DNA from: Pseudomonas sp. Marseille-Q3773
Lineage (GTDB): Bacteria > Pseudomonadota > Gammaproteobacteria > Pseudomonadales > Pseudomonadaceae
Length of the DNA stretch: 64,000 nt
NCBI RefSeq assembly: GCF_916618955.1
Contig: NZ_OU745390.1
Location: 2,666,001-2,730,000 of the forward strand
Direction of reading: 5' to 3'
Of the stretch, positions 1 to 10,191 are shown in pieces (positions within the stretch are counted from its first letter, which is position 1; each line of letters starts with the position of its first letter). Made by a program: the position numbers and the translations under genes. The notes below the pieces were generated by a model that was not told the origin of the DNA, searched no databases, and saw nothing but the letters and a program-made list of their open reading frames with translations.

Positions 1-746
1 ATCACGTCGAAGGCCTGCTTCGGATGACGCGGGCCCGGCAGACCGAGGAAGAAGCTCACCGCACGGGTGCTGAAGTGGTCGATATCGTCCAGGTCGAATA
101 CGCCAGGCTTGACTGCGTTGGCCATGGAGAACAGCACTTCACCGTGGCCGGCCATGCTCTCGTGACGGTGGAAGATGTCCATTTCGCCGAAGCGCAGGCC
201 ACTTTCCAGAATGTTCTGCAGCAGCGCCGGGCCCTTGAAGCCACCCTCGTCGCGGGAGATCACGCTGATCACCAGCACTTCCTCGGCCGGTGGCAGCTCC
301 TTGACGCTGTTGTTGGCAGGTGCCGGATTGCTGCTGCGGGTGTTTTCCGCAGCAAAGTCGTCATCGCTGTCGCCAAACAGGTCGGCCTCACGCGGCTCGG
401 CGCTCAGGTTCAGGTCGCCCTGCTGCGCCTCGGCAGCCGCAGTGGCACGCTTGCTGCGCTTGCTGGCCTTGGCCGGCTTGGGTTCGCGCTCGCGGTCACG
501 TGCAGAAGCGCTGAGCGACGGCAGGTCGCTTTCGTCCAGCTCAGGCTCCTTGTGGGTTTCCAGCACCCGCGACGGGCCAAGCACTTCGGCATTGCCCTCT
601 TCGTCCGGCAGGTTGGCATAGCTGCGATCCAGACGGAATTTCAACTTGCCTTTGCCGCCGCGCATGCGGCGCCAGCCGTCGAAAAGAATCCCGGCAATGA
701 CAATGATGCCGATGACGATCAGCCACTCGCGCAGACCGATTTCCAT
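1..746 (-). CDS. zipA: Cell division protein ZipA, 3' end outside window
   Basis: ZipA anchors FtsZ to the inner membrane. The translation starts [19 protein letters not shown], one N-terminal membrane segment (about residues 7-22), followed by the basic stretch [16 protein letters not shown], a long charged/Pro-Ala linker, and the start of the C-terminal FtsZ-binding domain (...[15 protein letters not shown] near the window edge). About 248 residues are visible. It lies downstream of smc on the same strand, the usual Pseudomonas order smc-zipA-ligA, with a 204-bp gap between them. The reading frame is intact to the window edge. Identity is supported by both the N-terminal anchor and the C-terminal domain residues. 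Confidence 0.93.
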   Translation of the reverse strand, partial: MEIGLREWLIVIGIIVIAGILFDGWRRMRGGKGKLKFRLDRSYANLPDEEGNAEVLGPSRVLETHKEPELDESDLPSLSASARDREREPKPAKASKRSKRATAAAEAQQGDLNLSAEPREADLFGDSDDDFAAENTRSSNPAPANNSVKELPPAEEVLVISVISRDEGGFKGPALLQNILESGLRFGEMDIFHRHESMAGHGEVLFSMANAVKPGVFDLDDIDHFSTRAVSFFLGLPGPRHPKQAFDV

Positions 747-950
747 GTAATCCCGTGCCTCTATAAAAATATGCTTGAAAACAAAGGGTTCAAAGCCCTT
801 TAACACGTGGCGCCAACTCTATGTTCTGACAGGCGTTTTACCCACGCAAAAAACGAGTGACATTAAGCTAGCACGACCAAAGACAACTTTACACCGTCTG
901 TCGCACATGGCGGGGGCATTTCGCTACAGAATATGCCCCATCGTCGCGTA

Positions 951-3900
951 TCAGGCGTCGACCATGGCCATGGCCTCCTCCACATCCACGGCCACCAGCC
1001 GTGAACAGCCCGGTTCATGCATGGTCACCCCCATCAACTGGTCGGCCATTTCCATCGCGATCTTGTTGTGGGTGATATAGATGAACTGCACGCTTTCACT
1101 CATTTCCTTGACCAGGCGGGCATAGCGCCCGACGTTGGCGTCGTCCAGCGGTGCATCGACCTCGTCGAGCATGCAGAACGGTGCGGGGTTCAACTTGAAG
1201 ATGGCGAACACCAGCGCCAATGCGGTCAGTGCCTTCTCGCCGCCGGACAGCAGATGGATGGTGCTGTTCTTCTTGCCCGGTGGTCGCGCCATGATCGTTA
1301 CCCCTGTATCGAGTAGATCTTCGCCCGTCAGTTCCAGATAAGCGCTGCCACCACCGAAAACTTTTGGGAAAAGTGCCTGCAGTCCGGCATTTATCTGATC
1401 AAAGGTATCCTTGAAACGGTTGCGGGTTTCCTTGTCGATCTTGCGGATGACGTTTTCCAGGGTCTCCAGCGCTTCGACCAGGTCTGCGTCCTGAGCGTCC
1501 AGGTAACGCTTGCGCTCGGACTGCTGTTCATACTCCTCGATGGCCGCCAGGTTGATCGCCCCCAGGCGCTGGACCCGCGCGTCGAGCTGCTCCAGCTCCT
1601 GCTCGGTGCCCTGCTCGGTGGCGTCGGACTCGAGGCTGGCGAGCACGCCCTGCAGGTCGTAGCCATCGGCCAGCAACTGTTCCTGCAGGGTCTTGCGCCG
1701 CACGTCCAGGCCCTGGCATTCCAGGCGCAACTGCTCCAGCTGGCCGCGCAGCAGCTGGGCTTGCTGCTCGGCCTGGGTGCGACGCTTCTCGGCATCGCGC
1801 AACTCACGGTCCGCCTCGTCCATGTGCAGGCGGGCCAGGCGCATTTCTTCGTCGACGCTCATGCGCTGCTCCAGCAGCGCTTCGAGCTTCAGGCGCAATT
1901 CCTCCAGGGGCGCCGCGCCCTCCTCCAGGTTCAGGCTCAGTTGCTCCTGGCGCTCGGTCAGGCGTGCGGCCTGCTGCTCCAGGCGCTCCAGGGCCTGCCG
2001 GGTGGAATCGTGCTGGGCGCGCAGCGAGCCCAGGCGCACGGCCAACTGGTGGGCGTGGTCCTTGTGCTGGCGGGCCTCCTGGCGCACGCGGTCGAGGCTT
2101 TCACGCAGGGTATCGCGACGGGCCATCAACTGCTCGCGCTGCTCGGTGTCCTGGGCCATCAGCTCAAGGGCTTCCTGCAACAGCAGGCGCGCTTCGCCCA
2201 GTTGCTCGTGCTCCAGGGCGCGCTGCTCCTCCAGTTCAGCCAGTTCTTCCTGCAGGCGTTGGCGCCGCAACTCCACCTGCTCGGCGCGCGCGCGAACGGC
2301 CGAGAGGCTGGCCTTGAGCTCGCCGTGCAGGCGGTTTTCTTCCTGGGTACGGCGGCGCAGCTGCTCGCGCTGCTCCTCCAGGCCCAGCTGTTGCTCGCGC
2401 AGGGCCTGCAATCGCTGCTCCAGCTGCTCCAGGGCCGCTTCCTGTCGCAGTTGTTCGTGGCCCAGGCGTTCGATTTCCTGGCCGCGCGCCAGCACCCCGC
2501 CTTCGGCCTCGGCGCCACGGCGTATGCGCAGGAAATGCCGGCCAACCCAATAGCCATCACGGCTGACCAGGCTCTGCCCGTCACCGAGCGAGGCACGCTG
2601 CGCCAGCGCCTGCGCCAGGTCTTCCACCGGTTTGACCTGGCCCAGCCAGGGCGCCAGGTCGATCGGGCCGGTGACCTTTTCCAGCAAGCTGCCAGGCAGC
2701 GACGCAGCGGCGCCGTCGGCCAACAGCAAGTGCAATTCGCCCTGCTCCAGGCTGGCAAAGTCGAGGCGGTTGAAATCGTCGACCAATACGGCCTGCAAGT
2801 CGGCACCCAGGACCGTTTCCACGGCCAGTTCCCAGCCCGGCTCCACGCGCAGCCCTTCAGCCAGGCGTGGCCGCTGCTCTAGGCCTTGGCCGTGCAGCCA
2901 GTCGGCAGCCCCTGCGCCCGGCTCCAGCGCAGCTTGCTGCAAAGCCTCAAGCGAAGCCAGGCGGCCGCCCAGGCGTTGCAGTTCACCCTGCGCCTGCTGC
3001 TGGGCCTGGGTGGCCTGTTGCAATTGTTGGCGCACGCCTTCCAGGCGCTCGCCCCCCTGCTCTTCGGACAATTGCAGTTCTTCAAGCAGCATTTCGCTGC
3101 TGGCCAATTGCTCGGACAATTCGAGCATGGCGGCATCCTGCGGCTCGCTGCCCAGCTGCTCGTGTTCCTCGCCCAGCTTGCGCTGGCGTTCGGCCAGCCG
3201 TTCGAGGCTGGCCTCCAGCTGCACCAGGCGCGCCTGCTGCACTTCGGCCTGGCGGCGCGGCTCGGCGGAGCGGCTGTTGAAGCTGTCCCACTGCTCCTGC
3301 CAGCCGTGCATGCCCAGTTCGGCCTCTTCCAGCGCGGCGGCGGCTTCTTCGGCAGCGGCCAGGGTCATTTCCTGCTCGGGTTCGAGCATGGCCAGCTCTT
3401 CGCCCAGGGTCGCCAGCAGGGTGCGGTCGTGGCCGAGGTGCGATTCGGTCTCCAGGCGCGTGCGCTCGGCTTCCTTGAAGTCATCCTGTAACTGGCGCAG
3501 GCGCTGCTGGCCGTGCTGGATGCTCTGCTCGACCCGGGCGATATCCCCCGCTACCGAGTAGAAGCGGCCCTGCACCTGGTTGAAACGCTCGGACAGTTCG
3601 TGATGGCTGTCGCGCAGGCGCTCGATACTGGCATCGGCGTTGCGCTGCTCGGCGACCAACGCTTCATGGGCCACGTCCTGGTCGCCGATCACCGCCTCGC
3701 GCTGGCGCACCCGCGTGTCCAGGTCGCGCCAGCGCAAAGCCGACAGGCGAGCCTTCAGCTGGCGTTCCAGGGCCTTGTATTCGCGGTACTTTTCCGCCGC
3801 CTGGGCCTGCCGGTGCAGGCGTTCCAGCTGGCGCTCCAGTTCTTCGCGCAGGTCGGTCAGGCGCGCCAGGTTCTCCTGGGTGCGGCGGATGCGGTTCTCG

Positions 3901-4439
3901 GTTTCGCGGCGGCGTTCCTTGTATTTGGAAATGCCGGCGGCTTCCTCGATGAAGTTGCGCAGCTCCTCGGGCTTGGCCTCGATCAGCTTGGAGATCATGC
4001 CTTGTTCGATGATCGAGTAGCTGCGCGGCCCGAGGCCGGTACCGAGGAAAATGTCGGTAATGTCGCGGCGACGGCACTTGGTGCCATTGAGGTAGTAGCT
4101 GTTCTGCCCGTCACGGGTGACCTTGCGACGGATCGAGATTTCAGCGTAGGCGGCATATTCGCCGACCAGGGTGGTTTCGCTGTTGTCGAACACCAGTTCG
4201 ATGCTGGCCTGGCTGACCGGCTTGCGGCCACTGGAGCCGTTGAAGATGACGTCGGTCATCGACTCGCCGCGCAGGTTCTTCGCCGAACTCTCACCCATCA
4301 CCCAACGCACGGCATCGATGATGTTGGACTTGCCACAGCCGTTGGGGCCGACCACGGCAGCCATGTTGCTGGGGAAATTGACCGTGGTCGGGTCGACGAA
4401 CGACTTGAACCCGGCCAGGCGAATGCACTTCAGGCGCAT
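951..4439 (-). CDS. smc: Chromosome segregation protein SMC
   Basis: 1162-residue SMC ATPase, which organises and condenses the chromosome with ScpA/ScpB. Walker A GPNGCGKSN is at residues 31-39, followed by the R-loop/Q-loop region. Two long Glu/Gln/Leu/Arg-rich coiled coils flank a hinge at roughly residues 510-660. The ABC signature LSGGEKAL is at 1064-1071 and Walker B with its catalytic Glu (FCMLDEVDAPLDD) at about 1088-1100. Length is normal for the family. The start lies only 3 bp from the stop of the upstream GntR gene, so the two may share a transcript. The many long opposite-strand frames here come from the repetitive Gln/Glu/Leu codons. Confidence 0.97.
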   Translation of the reverse strand: MRLKCIRLAGFKSFVDPTTVNFPSNMAAVVGPNGCGKSNIIDAVRWVMGESSAKNLRGESMTDVIFNGSSGRKPVSQASIELVFDNSETTLVGEYAAYAEISIRRKVTRDGQNSYYLNGTKCRRRDITDIFLGTGLGPRSYSIIEQGMISKLIEAKPEELRNFIEEAAGISKYKERRRETENRIRRTQENLARLTDLREELERQLERLHRQAQAAEKYREYKALERQLKARLSALRWRDLDTRVRQREAVIGDQDVAHEALVAEQRNADASIERLRDSHHELSERFNQVQGRFYSVAGDIARVEQSIQHGQQRLRQLQDDFKEAERTRLETESHLGHDRTLLATLGEELAMLEPEQEMTLAAAEEAAAALEEAELGMHGWQEQWDSFNSRSAEPRRQAEVQQARLVQLEASLERLAERQRKLGEEHEQLGSEPQDAAMLELSEQLASSEMLLEELQLSEEQGGERLEGVRQQLQQATQAQQQAQGELQRLGGRLASLEALQQAALEPGAGAADWLHGQGLEQRPRLAEGLRVEPGWELAVETVLGADLQAVLVDDFNRLDFASLEQGELHLLLADGAAASLPGSLLEKVTGPIDLAPWLGQVKPVEDLAQALAQRASLGDGQSLVSRDGYWVGRHFLRIRRGAEAEGGVLARGQEIERLGHEQLRQEAALEQLEQRLQALREQQLGLEEQREQLRRRTQEENRLHGELKASLSAVRARAEQVELRRQRLQEELAELEEQRALEHEQLGEARLLLQEALELMAQDTEQREQLMARRDTLRESLDRVRQEARQHKDHAHQLAVRLGSLRAQHDSTRQALERLEQQAARLTERQEQLSLNLEEGAAPLEELRLKLEALLEQRMSVDEEMRLARLHMDEADRELRDAEKRRTQAEQQAQLLRGQLEQLRLECQGLDVRRKTLQEQLLADGYDLQGVLASLESDATEQGTEQELEQLDARVQRLGAINLAAIEEYEQQSERKRYLDAQDADLVEALETLENVIRKIDKETRNRFKDTFDQINAGLQALFPKVFGGGSAYLELTGEDLLDTGVTIMARPPGKKNSTIHLLSGGEKALTALALVFAIFKLNPAPFCMLDEVDAPLDDANVGRYARLVKEMSESVQFIYITHNKIAMEMADQLMGVTMHEPGCSRLVAVDVEEAMAMVDA

Positions 4440-4442
4440 CGG

Positions 4443-5102
4443 TCAGCCTCGGGCCAGCGCCGCCAGTACCAGTTCGCAGCTGCGCTGGCAGTAGGCGCTG
4501 AGCACCTCGCGAATGCGCGGCAGGTCGCGGGCGACCACGGCGTCGAGCAGGCGGGCGAACAGGTCGAGGTAATCGCTCATGCTGGCCTGGCGCTGGTCCA
4601 GCGCCAGGTAGTAGGCGCGGCTCATGGCCGGCTGCAGGTTTTCCACGGTTTCCTGCAGGAACGGGTTATCGGCGAACGAATAGGCCGCGCGCATGACCGC
4701 GAAACTGTCGGCGACGAAGGCCTTGATGTCGAGCTGCTGATGGGCTCGCTGCAGGCGCTGCTGGATGTCCAGGAACGGGCGCAGGTCGGCATCGGTGCGC
4801 CATTTTTGCGCGACCGCATTGCCCAGCAGGATGTAGAACTCGCTCATCAGCGCACACAGGCTGCGGACGCCGCGCTCGTCCAGCTCGGTCACGTGGGCAC
4901 CGCGGCGCGGCAGGATCGCCACCAGGTGCCGGCGCTCGAGAATCAACAGCGCTTCACGCACCGAGCCGCGGCTGACGTTGAGCGCCTGGGTGACCTTCAG
5001 CTCCTGGATACGCTCGCCTGGCGCCAGTTCGCCGCGGATGATGCGTTCGGCCAGGTAATCGGCAATCTGCTCGGAGAGGCTGTCCGGGGCCTTGAACGTC
5101 AT
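4443..5102 (-). CDS. GntR-family (FCD) transcriptional regulator next to xdhA
   Basis: 219 residues. An N-terminal winged helix-turn-helix (about residues 8-75, with ADYLAERIIRGELAPGERI and SRGSVREALLILE) is followed by an all-helical FCD ligand-binding domain (residues 85-215) of the FadR subgroup. It is transcribed divergently from xdhA, with a 268-bp shared regulatory region, so control of xanthine oxidation is the natural inference. It is also 3 bp upstream of smc, so read-through into smc is possible. The inducer cannot be read from sequence; a purine or purine degradation product is plausible. This is a different gene from the GntR regulator between guaD and the azgA-type permease. Confidence 0.85.
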   Translation of the reverse strand: MTFKAPDSLSEQIADYLAERIIRGELAPGERIQELKVTQALNVSRGSVREALLILERRHLVAILPRRGAHVTELDERGVRSLCALMSEFYILLGNAVAQKWRTDADLRPFLDIQQRLQRAHQQLDIKAFVADSFAVMRAAYSFADNPFLQETVENLQPAMSRAYYLALDQRQASMSDYLDLFARLLDAVVARDLPRIREVLSAYCQRSCELVLAALARG

Positions 5103-5279
5103 GGTTGTCCTTCAAAATCAGTGAACTGGGCACAAGAAGCGGATTGTAGCGCACTTGCCCGGTAATCGCGCAGAGGGGCCAGGCGGTTTATTTGACCCGC
5201 CAGGCAGCCCTGCGCCCGGCGCGATCTATGCTTGGCATATGGGCAATGTGAACCGTTGGGCAGCGACACGATCAATTTC

Positions 5280-5295
5280 CTGACCTTTGAGTCAG
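5280..5295 (+). promoter_or_regulatory. TGACC-N4-AGTCA palindromic box upstream of xdhA
   Basis: CTGACCTTTGAGTCAG is an imperfect inverted repeat (arms CTGAC/GTCAG) in the GntR-xdhA divergent region, 75 bp before the xdhA start. The same 14-bp pattern TGACC-N4-AGTCA occurs at 12468-12483 and 21014-21029, in front of two other purine-related genes. The cognate protein is unknown; the adjacent GntR regulator is one candidate. Confidence 0.5.
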
Positions 5296-5370
5296 AAAAT
5301 TATTGACCAGCAGGACAGGTCTTGCTTAGAGTCCGCCCAACAACAATAAAACCATTGCGAGGCTATCCCC

Positions 5371-6825
5371 GTGATCCAGTTTCTTGTCAACCAGGAGCTG
5401 CGTAGTGAGCATGCCCTGGACCCGAACATGACGGTACTGCAATACCTGCGCGAGCACCTGGGCAAACCTGGCACCAAGGAGGGCTGCGCCAGTGGTGACT
5501 GCGGTGCCTGCACCGTGGTGGTCGGCGAACTGACCCAGGACGACGAGGGCAACGACAGCCTGCGCTACCGCAGCCTCAATTCGTGCCTGACCTTCGTTTC
5601 CTCGCTGCACGGCAAGCAACTGATCAGTGTCGAGGGGCTCAAGCACCAGGGCCAACTGCACAGCGTGCAACAGGCCATGGCCGATTGCCATGGTTCGCAG
5701 TGCGGCTTCTGCACCCCCGGCTTCGTCATGTCGCTGTTCGCCCTGCAGAAGAACAGCAACGGCGCCGACCTGCACCAGGCCCAGGAGGCCCTGGCCGGCA
5801 ACCTGTGCCGCTGCACCGGCTACCGGCCGATCCTCGAAGCCGCCGAGCAGAGCTGCCGGCAGCCGTGCCGCGACCAGTTCGATGCCCAGCAGGCCCAGAC
5901 CATCAGCCGCCTCAAGGCGATTGCGCCGACCCACACCGGCGAGCTGAACAGCGGCGACAAGCGCTGCCTGGTGCCGCTGACCGTGGCCGACCTGGCCGAC
6001 CTGTACAGCTCGCACCCCGAGGCGCGGCTGCTGGCCGGCGGCACCGACCTGGCCCTGGAAGTCACCCAGTTCCACAAGACCTTGCCAGTGATGATCTACG
6101 TCGGCCATGTGGCCGAACTCAAGCGCATCGAGAAGACCGCCAGCCACCTGGAAATCGGCGCCGCCACCCCACTCACCGACTGTTACGGCGCGCTCAACGA
6201 GGAATATCCCGACTTCGGCGCCCTGCTGCACCGCTTCGCCTCGCTGCAGATCCGCAACCAGGGCACCCTGGGCGGCAACATCGGCAACGCTTCGCCGATC
6301 GGCGACTCGCCACCCCTGCTGATTGCCCTGGACGCGCAGATTGTCCTGCGCCAGGGCGAGCGCCAGCGGGTGATGGCACTGGAAGACTATTTCATCGACT
6401 ACCGCATCACTGCCCGCCAGGACAGCGAGTTCATCGAGAAGATCATCGTGCCACGCGCCACCTCCGACTGGGCGTTCCGCGCCTACAAGGTTTCCAAGCG
6501 CCTTGACGATGACATCTCTGCGGTGTGCGGGGCCTTCAACCTGAGCATCGAAGACGGTGTGGTCAGCGGCGTGCGCATCGCTTTCGGCGGCATGGCGGCC
6601 ATCCCCAAGCGCGCCCGCGCCTGCGAAGCAGCGTTGCGCGGCAAGCCGTGGAACCAGGCCACCGTCGAGCGTGCCTGCCAGGCCCTGGCCGAAGACTTCA
6701 CCCCGCTCAGCGACTTCCGTGCCAGCAAGGAATACCGCCTGCTGACGGCGCAGAACCTGCTGCGCAAGTACTTCATCGAACAGCAAACGCCGTACATCGA
6801 AACCCGGGTGACCGCTTATGTCTAA
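5371..6825 (+). CDS. xdhA: Xanthine dehydrogenase small subunit (2Fe-2S/FAD)
   Basis: XdhA carries electrons from the molybdenum subunit through two [2Fe-2S] clusters to FAD during oxidation of hypoxanthine and xanthine to urate. 484 residues from a GTG start preceded by GCGAGG. First cluster: Cys39, Cys44, Cys47 (GCASGDCGAC) and Cys72. Second cluster: Cys111, Cys114 (CGFCTPG) and Cys146, Cys148 (CRCTG). The FAD domain begins near residue 195, with LAGGTDLALE and GTLGGNIGNASPIGDSPP. It overlaps xdhB by 8 bp, indicating translational coupling. Transcribed divergently from a GntR gene. Confidence 0.97.
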   Translation: MIQFLVNQELRSEHALDPNMTVLQYLREHLGKPGTKEGCASGDCGACTVVVGELTQDDEGNDSLRYRSLNSCLTFVSSLHGKQLISVEGLKHQGQLHSVQQAMADCHGSQCGFCTPGFVMSLFALQKNSNGADLHQAQEALAGNLCRCTGYRPILEAAEQSCRQPCRDQFDAQQAQTISRLKAIAPTHTGELNSGDKRCLVPLTVADLADLYSSHPEARLLAGGTDLALEVTQFHKTLPVMIYVGHVAELKRIEKTASHLEIGAATPLTDCYGALNEEYPDFGALLHRFASLQIRNQGTLGGNIGNASPIGDSPPLLIALDAQIVLRQGERQRVMALEDYFIDYRITARQDSEFIEKIIVPRATSDWAFRAYKVSKRLDDDISAVCGAFNLSIEDGVVSGVRIAFGGMAAIPKRARACEAALRGKPWNQATVERACQALAEDFTPLSDFRASKEYRLLTAQNLLRKYFIEQQTPYIETRVTAYV

Positions 6826-9217
6826 CCATCACGTAGCCAAGAGCCAGGCCGAGATGGCCGCACTGTTCAGCCAGGACCTGACCACCGGGGTTGGCCGCAG
6901 CGTCAAGCATGACAGCGCCGACAAGCATGTGTCCGGCGAGGCGGTGTACATCGACGACCGCCTGGAATTTCCCAACCAGTTGCACGTCTACGCCCGCACC
7001 TCCGATCGCGCCCATGCGCGCATCCTGCGCATCGACACCACGCCCTGCTATGCCTTCGATGGTGTGCGCATCGCCATCACCCACGAAGACATTCCCGGCC
7101 TCAAGGACATCGGCCCGGTAGTGGCCGGCGACCCGTTGCTGGCCATCGACAAGGTCGAGTACTTCGGCCAGCCGGTGCTCGCCGTGGCCGCTCGCGATCT
7201 CGACACCGCACGCCGTGCGGCGATGGCCGCGATCGTCGAGTACGAAGACCTGGAGCCGGTGCTGGATGTGGTCGAAGCACTGCGCAAGAAGCACTTTGTG
7301 CTCGACAGCCACACCCACCAGCGTGGCGACGCCGCTGCCGCCCTGGCCACGGCCCCGCACCGGCTCCAGGGTACCCTGCACATTGGCGGCCAGGAGCACT
7401 TCTACCTGGAAACGCAGATCTCCTCGGTAATGCCCACCGAAGATGGCGGCATGATCGTCTACTGCTCCACGCAGAACCCCACCGAGGTGCAGAAGCTGGT
7501 CGCCGAGGTTCTCGATGTGCCAATGAACAAGGTGGTACTGGACATGCGCCGCATGGGTGGCGGTTTTGGCGGCAAGGAAACCCAGGCTGCCAGCCCGGCG
7601 TGCCTGTGTGCCGTGATTGCGCGCCTGACCGGGCAGCCGACCAAGATGCGCCTGCCAAGGGTCGAGGACATGACCATGACCGGCAAGCGCCACCCCTTCT
7701 ACGTCGAGTATGACGTGGGCTTCGATGACGACGGCCGCCTGCATGGCATCAACCTCGACCTGGCCGGCAACTGCGGGTACTCACCCGACCTGTCCGGCTC
7801 GATCGTCGACCGCGCCATGTTCCACTCCGACAACGCCTACTACCTGGGCGATGCCACCGTACACGGCCACCGCTGCAAGACCAACACCGCCTCCAATACT
7901 GCCTACCGCGGCTTTGGCGGCCCGCAGGGGATGGTTGCCATCGAGCAGGTGATGGACCACATCGCCCGCCACCTGGGCCGCGACCCGCTGGCCGTGCGCA
8001 AGGCCAACTACTACGGCAAGACCGAGCGCAACGTCACCCACTACTACCAGACCGTCGAGCACAACATGCTCGAGGAGATGACCGCCGAACTGGAAGCCAG
8101 CAGCGACTATGCCGAGCGCCGCGAATCGATCCGCCGCTTCAATGCCAACAGCCCGGTGCTGAAAAAGGGCCTGGCGCTGACCCCGGTCAAGTTCGGCATC
8201 TCGTTCACCGCCACCTTCCTCAACCAGGCCGGTGCGCTGATCCACATCTATACCGACGGCAGCATCCATCTCAACCATGGCGGCACCGAGATGGGCCAGG
8301 GCCTGAACACCAAGGTGGCGCAGGTGGTGGCGCAGGTCTTCCAGGTCGATTTCAGCCGCATCCAGATCACTGCCACCAACACCGACAAGGTTCCCAACAC
8401 CTCGCCGACCGCCGCCTCCAGTGGCGCCGACCTGAACGGCAAGGCTGCGCAGAATGCCGCCGAAATCCTCAAGCAGCGCCTGACCGAGTTCGCCGCGCGG
8501 CATTACCAGGTCACCGAGGAAGACGTCGAGTTCCGCAACGGCCATGTGCGCGTGCGCGACCAGATCATCAGCTTCGAGCAACTGGTGCAGCAGGCCTACT
8601 TCGCCCAGGTGTCGCTGTCCAGCACGGGTTTCTATCGCACACCGAAGATCTACTACGACCGCAACCAGGCGCGTGGCCGGCCGTTCTACTACTTTGCCTT
8701 CGGCGCCGCCTGCGTCGAGGTGATCGTCGACACCCTGACCGGCGAGTACAAGATGCTGCGTGCCGACATCCTGCACGACGTGGGCGCCTCGCTGAACCCG
8801 GCCATCGACATTGGCCAGGTGGAAGGCGGCTTCATCCAGGGCATGGGCTGGCTGACCAGCGAAGAACTGGTGTGGAACGCCAAGGGCAAGCTGGTGACCA
8901 ACGGCCCGGCCAGCTACAAGATCCCCGCCGTGGCCGACATGCCGCTGGACCTGCGGGTGAAGCTGGTGGAAAACCGCAAGAACCCGGAGGACACCGTGTT
9001 CCACTCCAAGGCCGTGGGTGAGCCGCCGTTCATGCTCGGCATCGCGGCCTGGTGCGCGATCAAGGACGCCGTGGCCAGCATCGCCGACTACCGTGTGCAG
9101 CCCGCCATCGATGCGCCGGCGACGCCGGGGCGGGTGCTGTGGGGTTGCGAGCAGATGCGCAAGGCCGTGGCTGCCGCGCAACCTGCCGAGCCGGAACTGG
9201 AAACCGTGTCTCACTGA
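6818..9217 (+). CDS. xdhB: Xanthine dehydrogenase molybdopterin-binding subunit
   Basis: 799-residue catalytic subunit that hydroxylates hypoxanthine and xanthine at a molybdenum cofactor. Visible family motifs include GGGFGGKETQA (about residue 248), YRGFGGPQGM (about 363), HGGTEMGQGLNTK (about 488) and the C-terminal VGEPPFMLGIAAW that holds the active-site Glu. The start overlaps the end of xdhA, and xdhC follows after a REP pair. Full-length, no frameshift. Confidence 0.97.
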   Translation: MSNHHVAKSQAEMAALFSQDLTTGVGRSVKHDSADKHVSGEAVYIDDRLEFPNQLHVYARTSDRAHARILRIDTTPCYAFDGVRIAITHEDIPGLKDIGPVVAGDPLLAIDKVEYFGQPVLAVAARDLDTARRAAMAAIVEYEDLEPVLDVVEALRKKHFVLDSHTHQRGDAAAALATAPHRLQGTLHIGGQEHFYLETQISSVMPTEDGGMIVYCSTQNPTEVQKLVAEVLDVPMNKVVLDMRRMGGGFGGKETQAASPACLCAVIARLTGQPTKMRLPRVEDMTMTGKRHPFYVEYDVGFDDDGRLHGINLDLAGNCGYSPDLSGSIVDRAMFHSDNAYYLGDATVHGHRCKTNTASNTAYRGFGGPQGMVAIEQVMDHIARHLGRDPLAVRKANYYGKTERNVTHYYQTVEHNMLEEMTAELEASSDYAERRESIRRFNANSPVLKKGLALTPVKFGISFTATFLNQAGALIHIYTDGSIHLNHGGTEMGQGLNTKVAQVVAQVFQVDFSRIQITATNTDKVPNTSPTAASSGADLNGKAAQNAAEILKQRLTEFAARHYQVTEEDVEFRNGHVRVRDQIISFEQLVQQAYFAQVSLSSTGFYRTPKIYYDRNQARGRPFYYFAFGAACVEVIVDTLTGEYKMLRADILHDVGASLNPAIDIGQVEGGFIQGMGWLTSEELVWNAKGKLVTNGPASYKIPAVADMPLDLRVKLVENRKNPEDTVFHSKAVGEPPFMLGIAAWCAIKDAVASIADYRVQPAIDAPATPGRVLWGCEQMRKAVAAAQPAEPELETVSH

Positions 9218-9229
9218 CAATGCAGGGCC

Positions 9230-9304
9230 CTGTGGGAGCGGGTTTACCCGCGAATGCGATAGTGGCTTCACCGCCGCATTCGCGGGTGAACCCACTCCCA
9301 CAGG
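9230..9304. repeat. REP pair (BIME-like) between xdhB and xdhC
   Basis: Two facing copies of the P. putida-type REP core: CTGTGGGAGCGGGTTTACCC then the inverse ending CCCACTCCCACAGGG, separated by about 20 bp. The pair can fold into a long hairpin inside the xdh transcript and may protect or separate the xdhAB mRNA from xdhC. Confidence 0.85.
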
Positions 9305-9335
9305 GATCGCGACGCAACTATAGAGAGGTTGCATC

Positions 9336-10181
9336 ATGCACCAATGGATCAACGCCCTCGCCGACCACCAGTCCCGTGGCGAAGCCTGCGTGCTGGTCAC
9401 CATCATCGAGGAGCGCGGTTCGACCCCGCGCAACGCTGGCTCGAAAATGGTCGTCAGCGCCACCGGCCTGTTCGACACCATCGGCGGCGGCCACCTGGAA
9501 TACAAGGCGCTGCACATCGCCCGGCAGATGCTCGCGGAGCAACGCAGCACCCCGCACCTGGAGCGCTTCAGCCTCGGCGCCAGCCTGGGCCAGTGCTGCG
9601 GCGGCGTCACCGTGCTGCTGTTCGAACCCATGGCCGCGGTACAGGCGCAGATCGCCGTGTTCGGCGCGGGCCATGTCGGCCGCGCTCTGGTACCCTTGCT
9701 CGCCGCGCTGCCCTGCCGGGTGCGCTGGATCGATTCGCGCGAGCAGGAATTCCCGGCCCTGGTGCCCGACGGGGTAACCAAGGTGGTCAGCGAGGAACCG
9801 GTCGACGAAGTTGCCAGCCTGCCACCGGGCTGCTACTGCATCGTCATGACCCACAACCACCAGCTCGACCTGGAACTGACCGCGGCCATCCTCAAGCGCA
9901 ACGACTTCACCTGGTTCGGCCTGATCGGCTCGAAGACCAAACGGGTCAAGTTCGAACACCGCCTGCGCGAACGCGGCTACGACGATGCCGTGCTGGCGCG
10001 CATGCGCTGCCCGATGGGCCTGGCCGAGGTCAAGGGCAAGCTGCCCATCGAGATCGCCGTGTCCATCGCCGCCGAGATCATCGCCACCTACAACGCCTGC
10101 TTCGGCCAGCACGACGCTGCGGCCAATGCCGGCCCCATTGCCCAGTTGCTGCCGCCCTCCCGGCGCAGCCAAGCCCATTGA
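9336..10181 (+). CDS. xdhC: Xanthine dehydrogenase accessory protein XdhC
   Basis: XdhC binds molybdenum cofactor, aids its sulfuration and inserts it into XdhB. 281 residues. The N-terminal XdhC/CoxI domain shows EERGSTPRNAGSKMVV (about 27-42) and IGGGHLEYKA. A C-terminal Rossmann-type domain starts with VFGAGHVGRALVPLL (about 108). A conserved GLIGSKTKRVKFEHRLRERGY block lies near residue 200. It sits between xdhB and guaD, as expected, and guaD starts 10 bp after its stop. Confidence 0.95.
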   Translation: MHQWINALADHQSRGEACVLVTIIEERGSTPRNAGSKMVVSATGLFDTIGGGHLEYKALHIARQMLAEQRSTPHLERFSLGASLGQCCGGVTVLLFEPMAAVQAQIAVFGAGHVGRALVPLLAALPCRVRWIDSREQEFPALVPDGVTKVVSEEPVDEVASLPPGCYCIVMTHNHQLDLELTAAILKRNDFTWFGLIGSKTKRVKFEHRLRERGYDDAVLARMRCPMGLAEVKGKLPIEIAVSIAAEIIATYNACFGQHDAAANAGPIAQLLPPSRRSQAH

Positions 10182-10191
10182 CGAGTGTGTT

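Noticed and set aside
1761..2882. Plus-strand frame of 373 codons inside smc
   Set aside because: Complement of the Gln/Glu/Leu coiled-coil codons of smc; gives Leu/Gln-rich sequence without any domain.
5311..5326. Sigma-54 promoter for xdhA (CAGGACAGGTCTTGCT)
   Set aside because: The TTGC part is fine but GG-to-GC spacing is 9 rather than 10 and the -24 box matches poorly.
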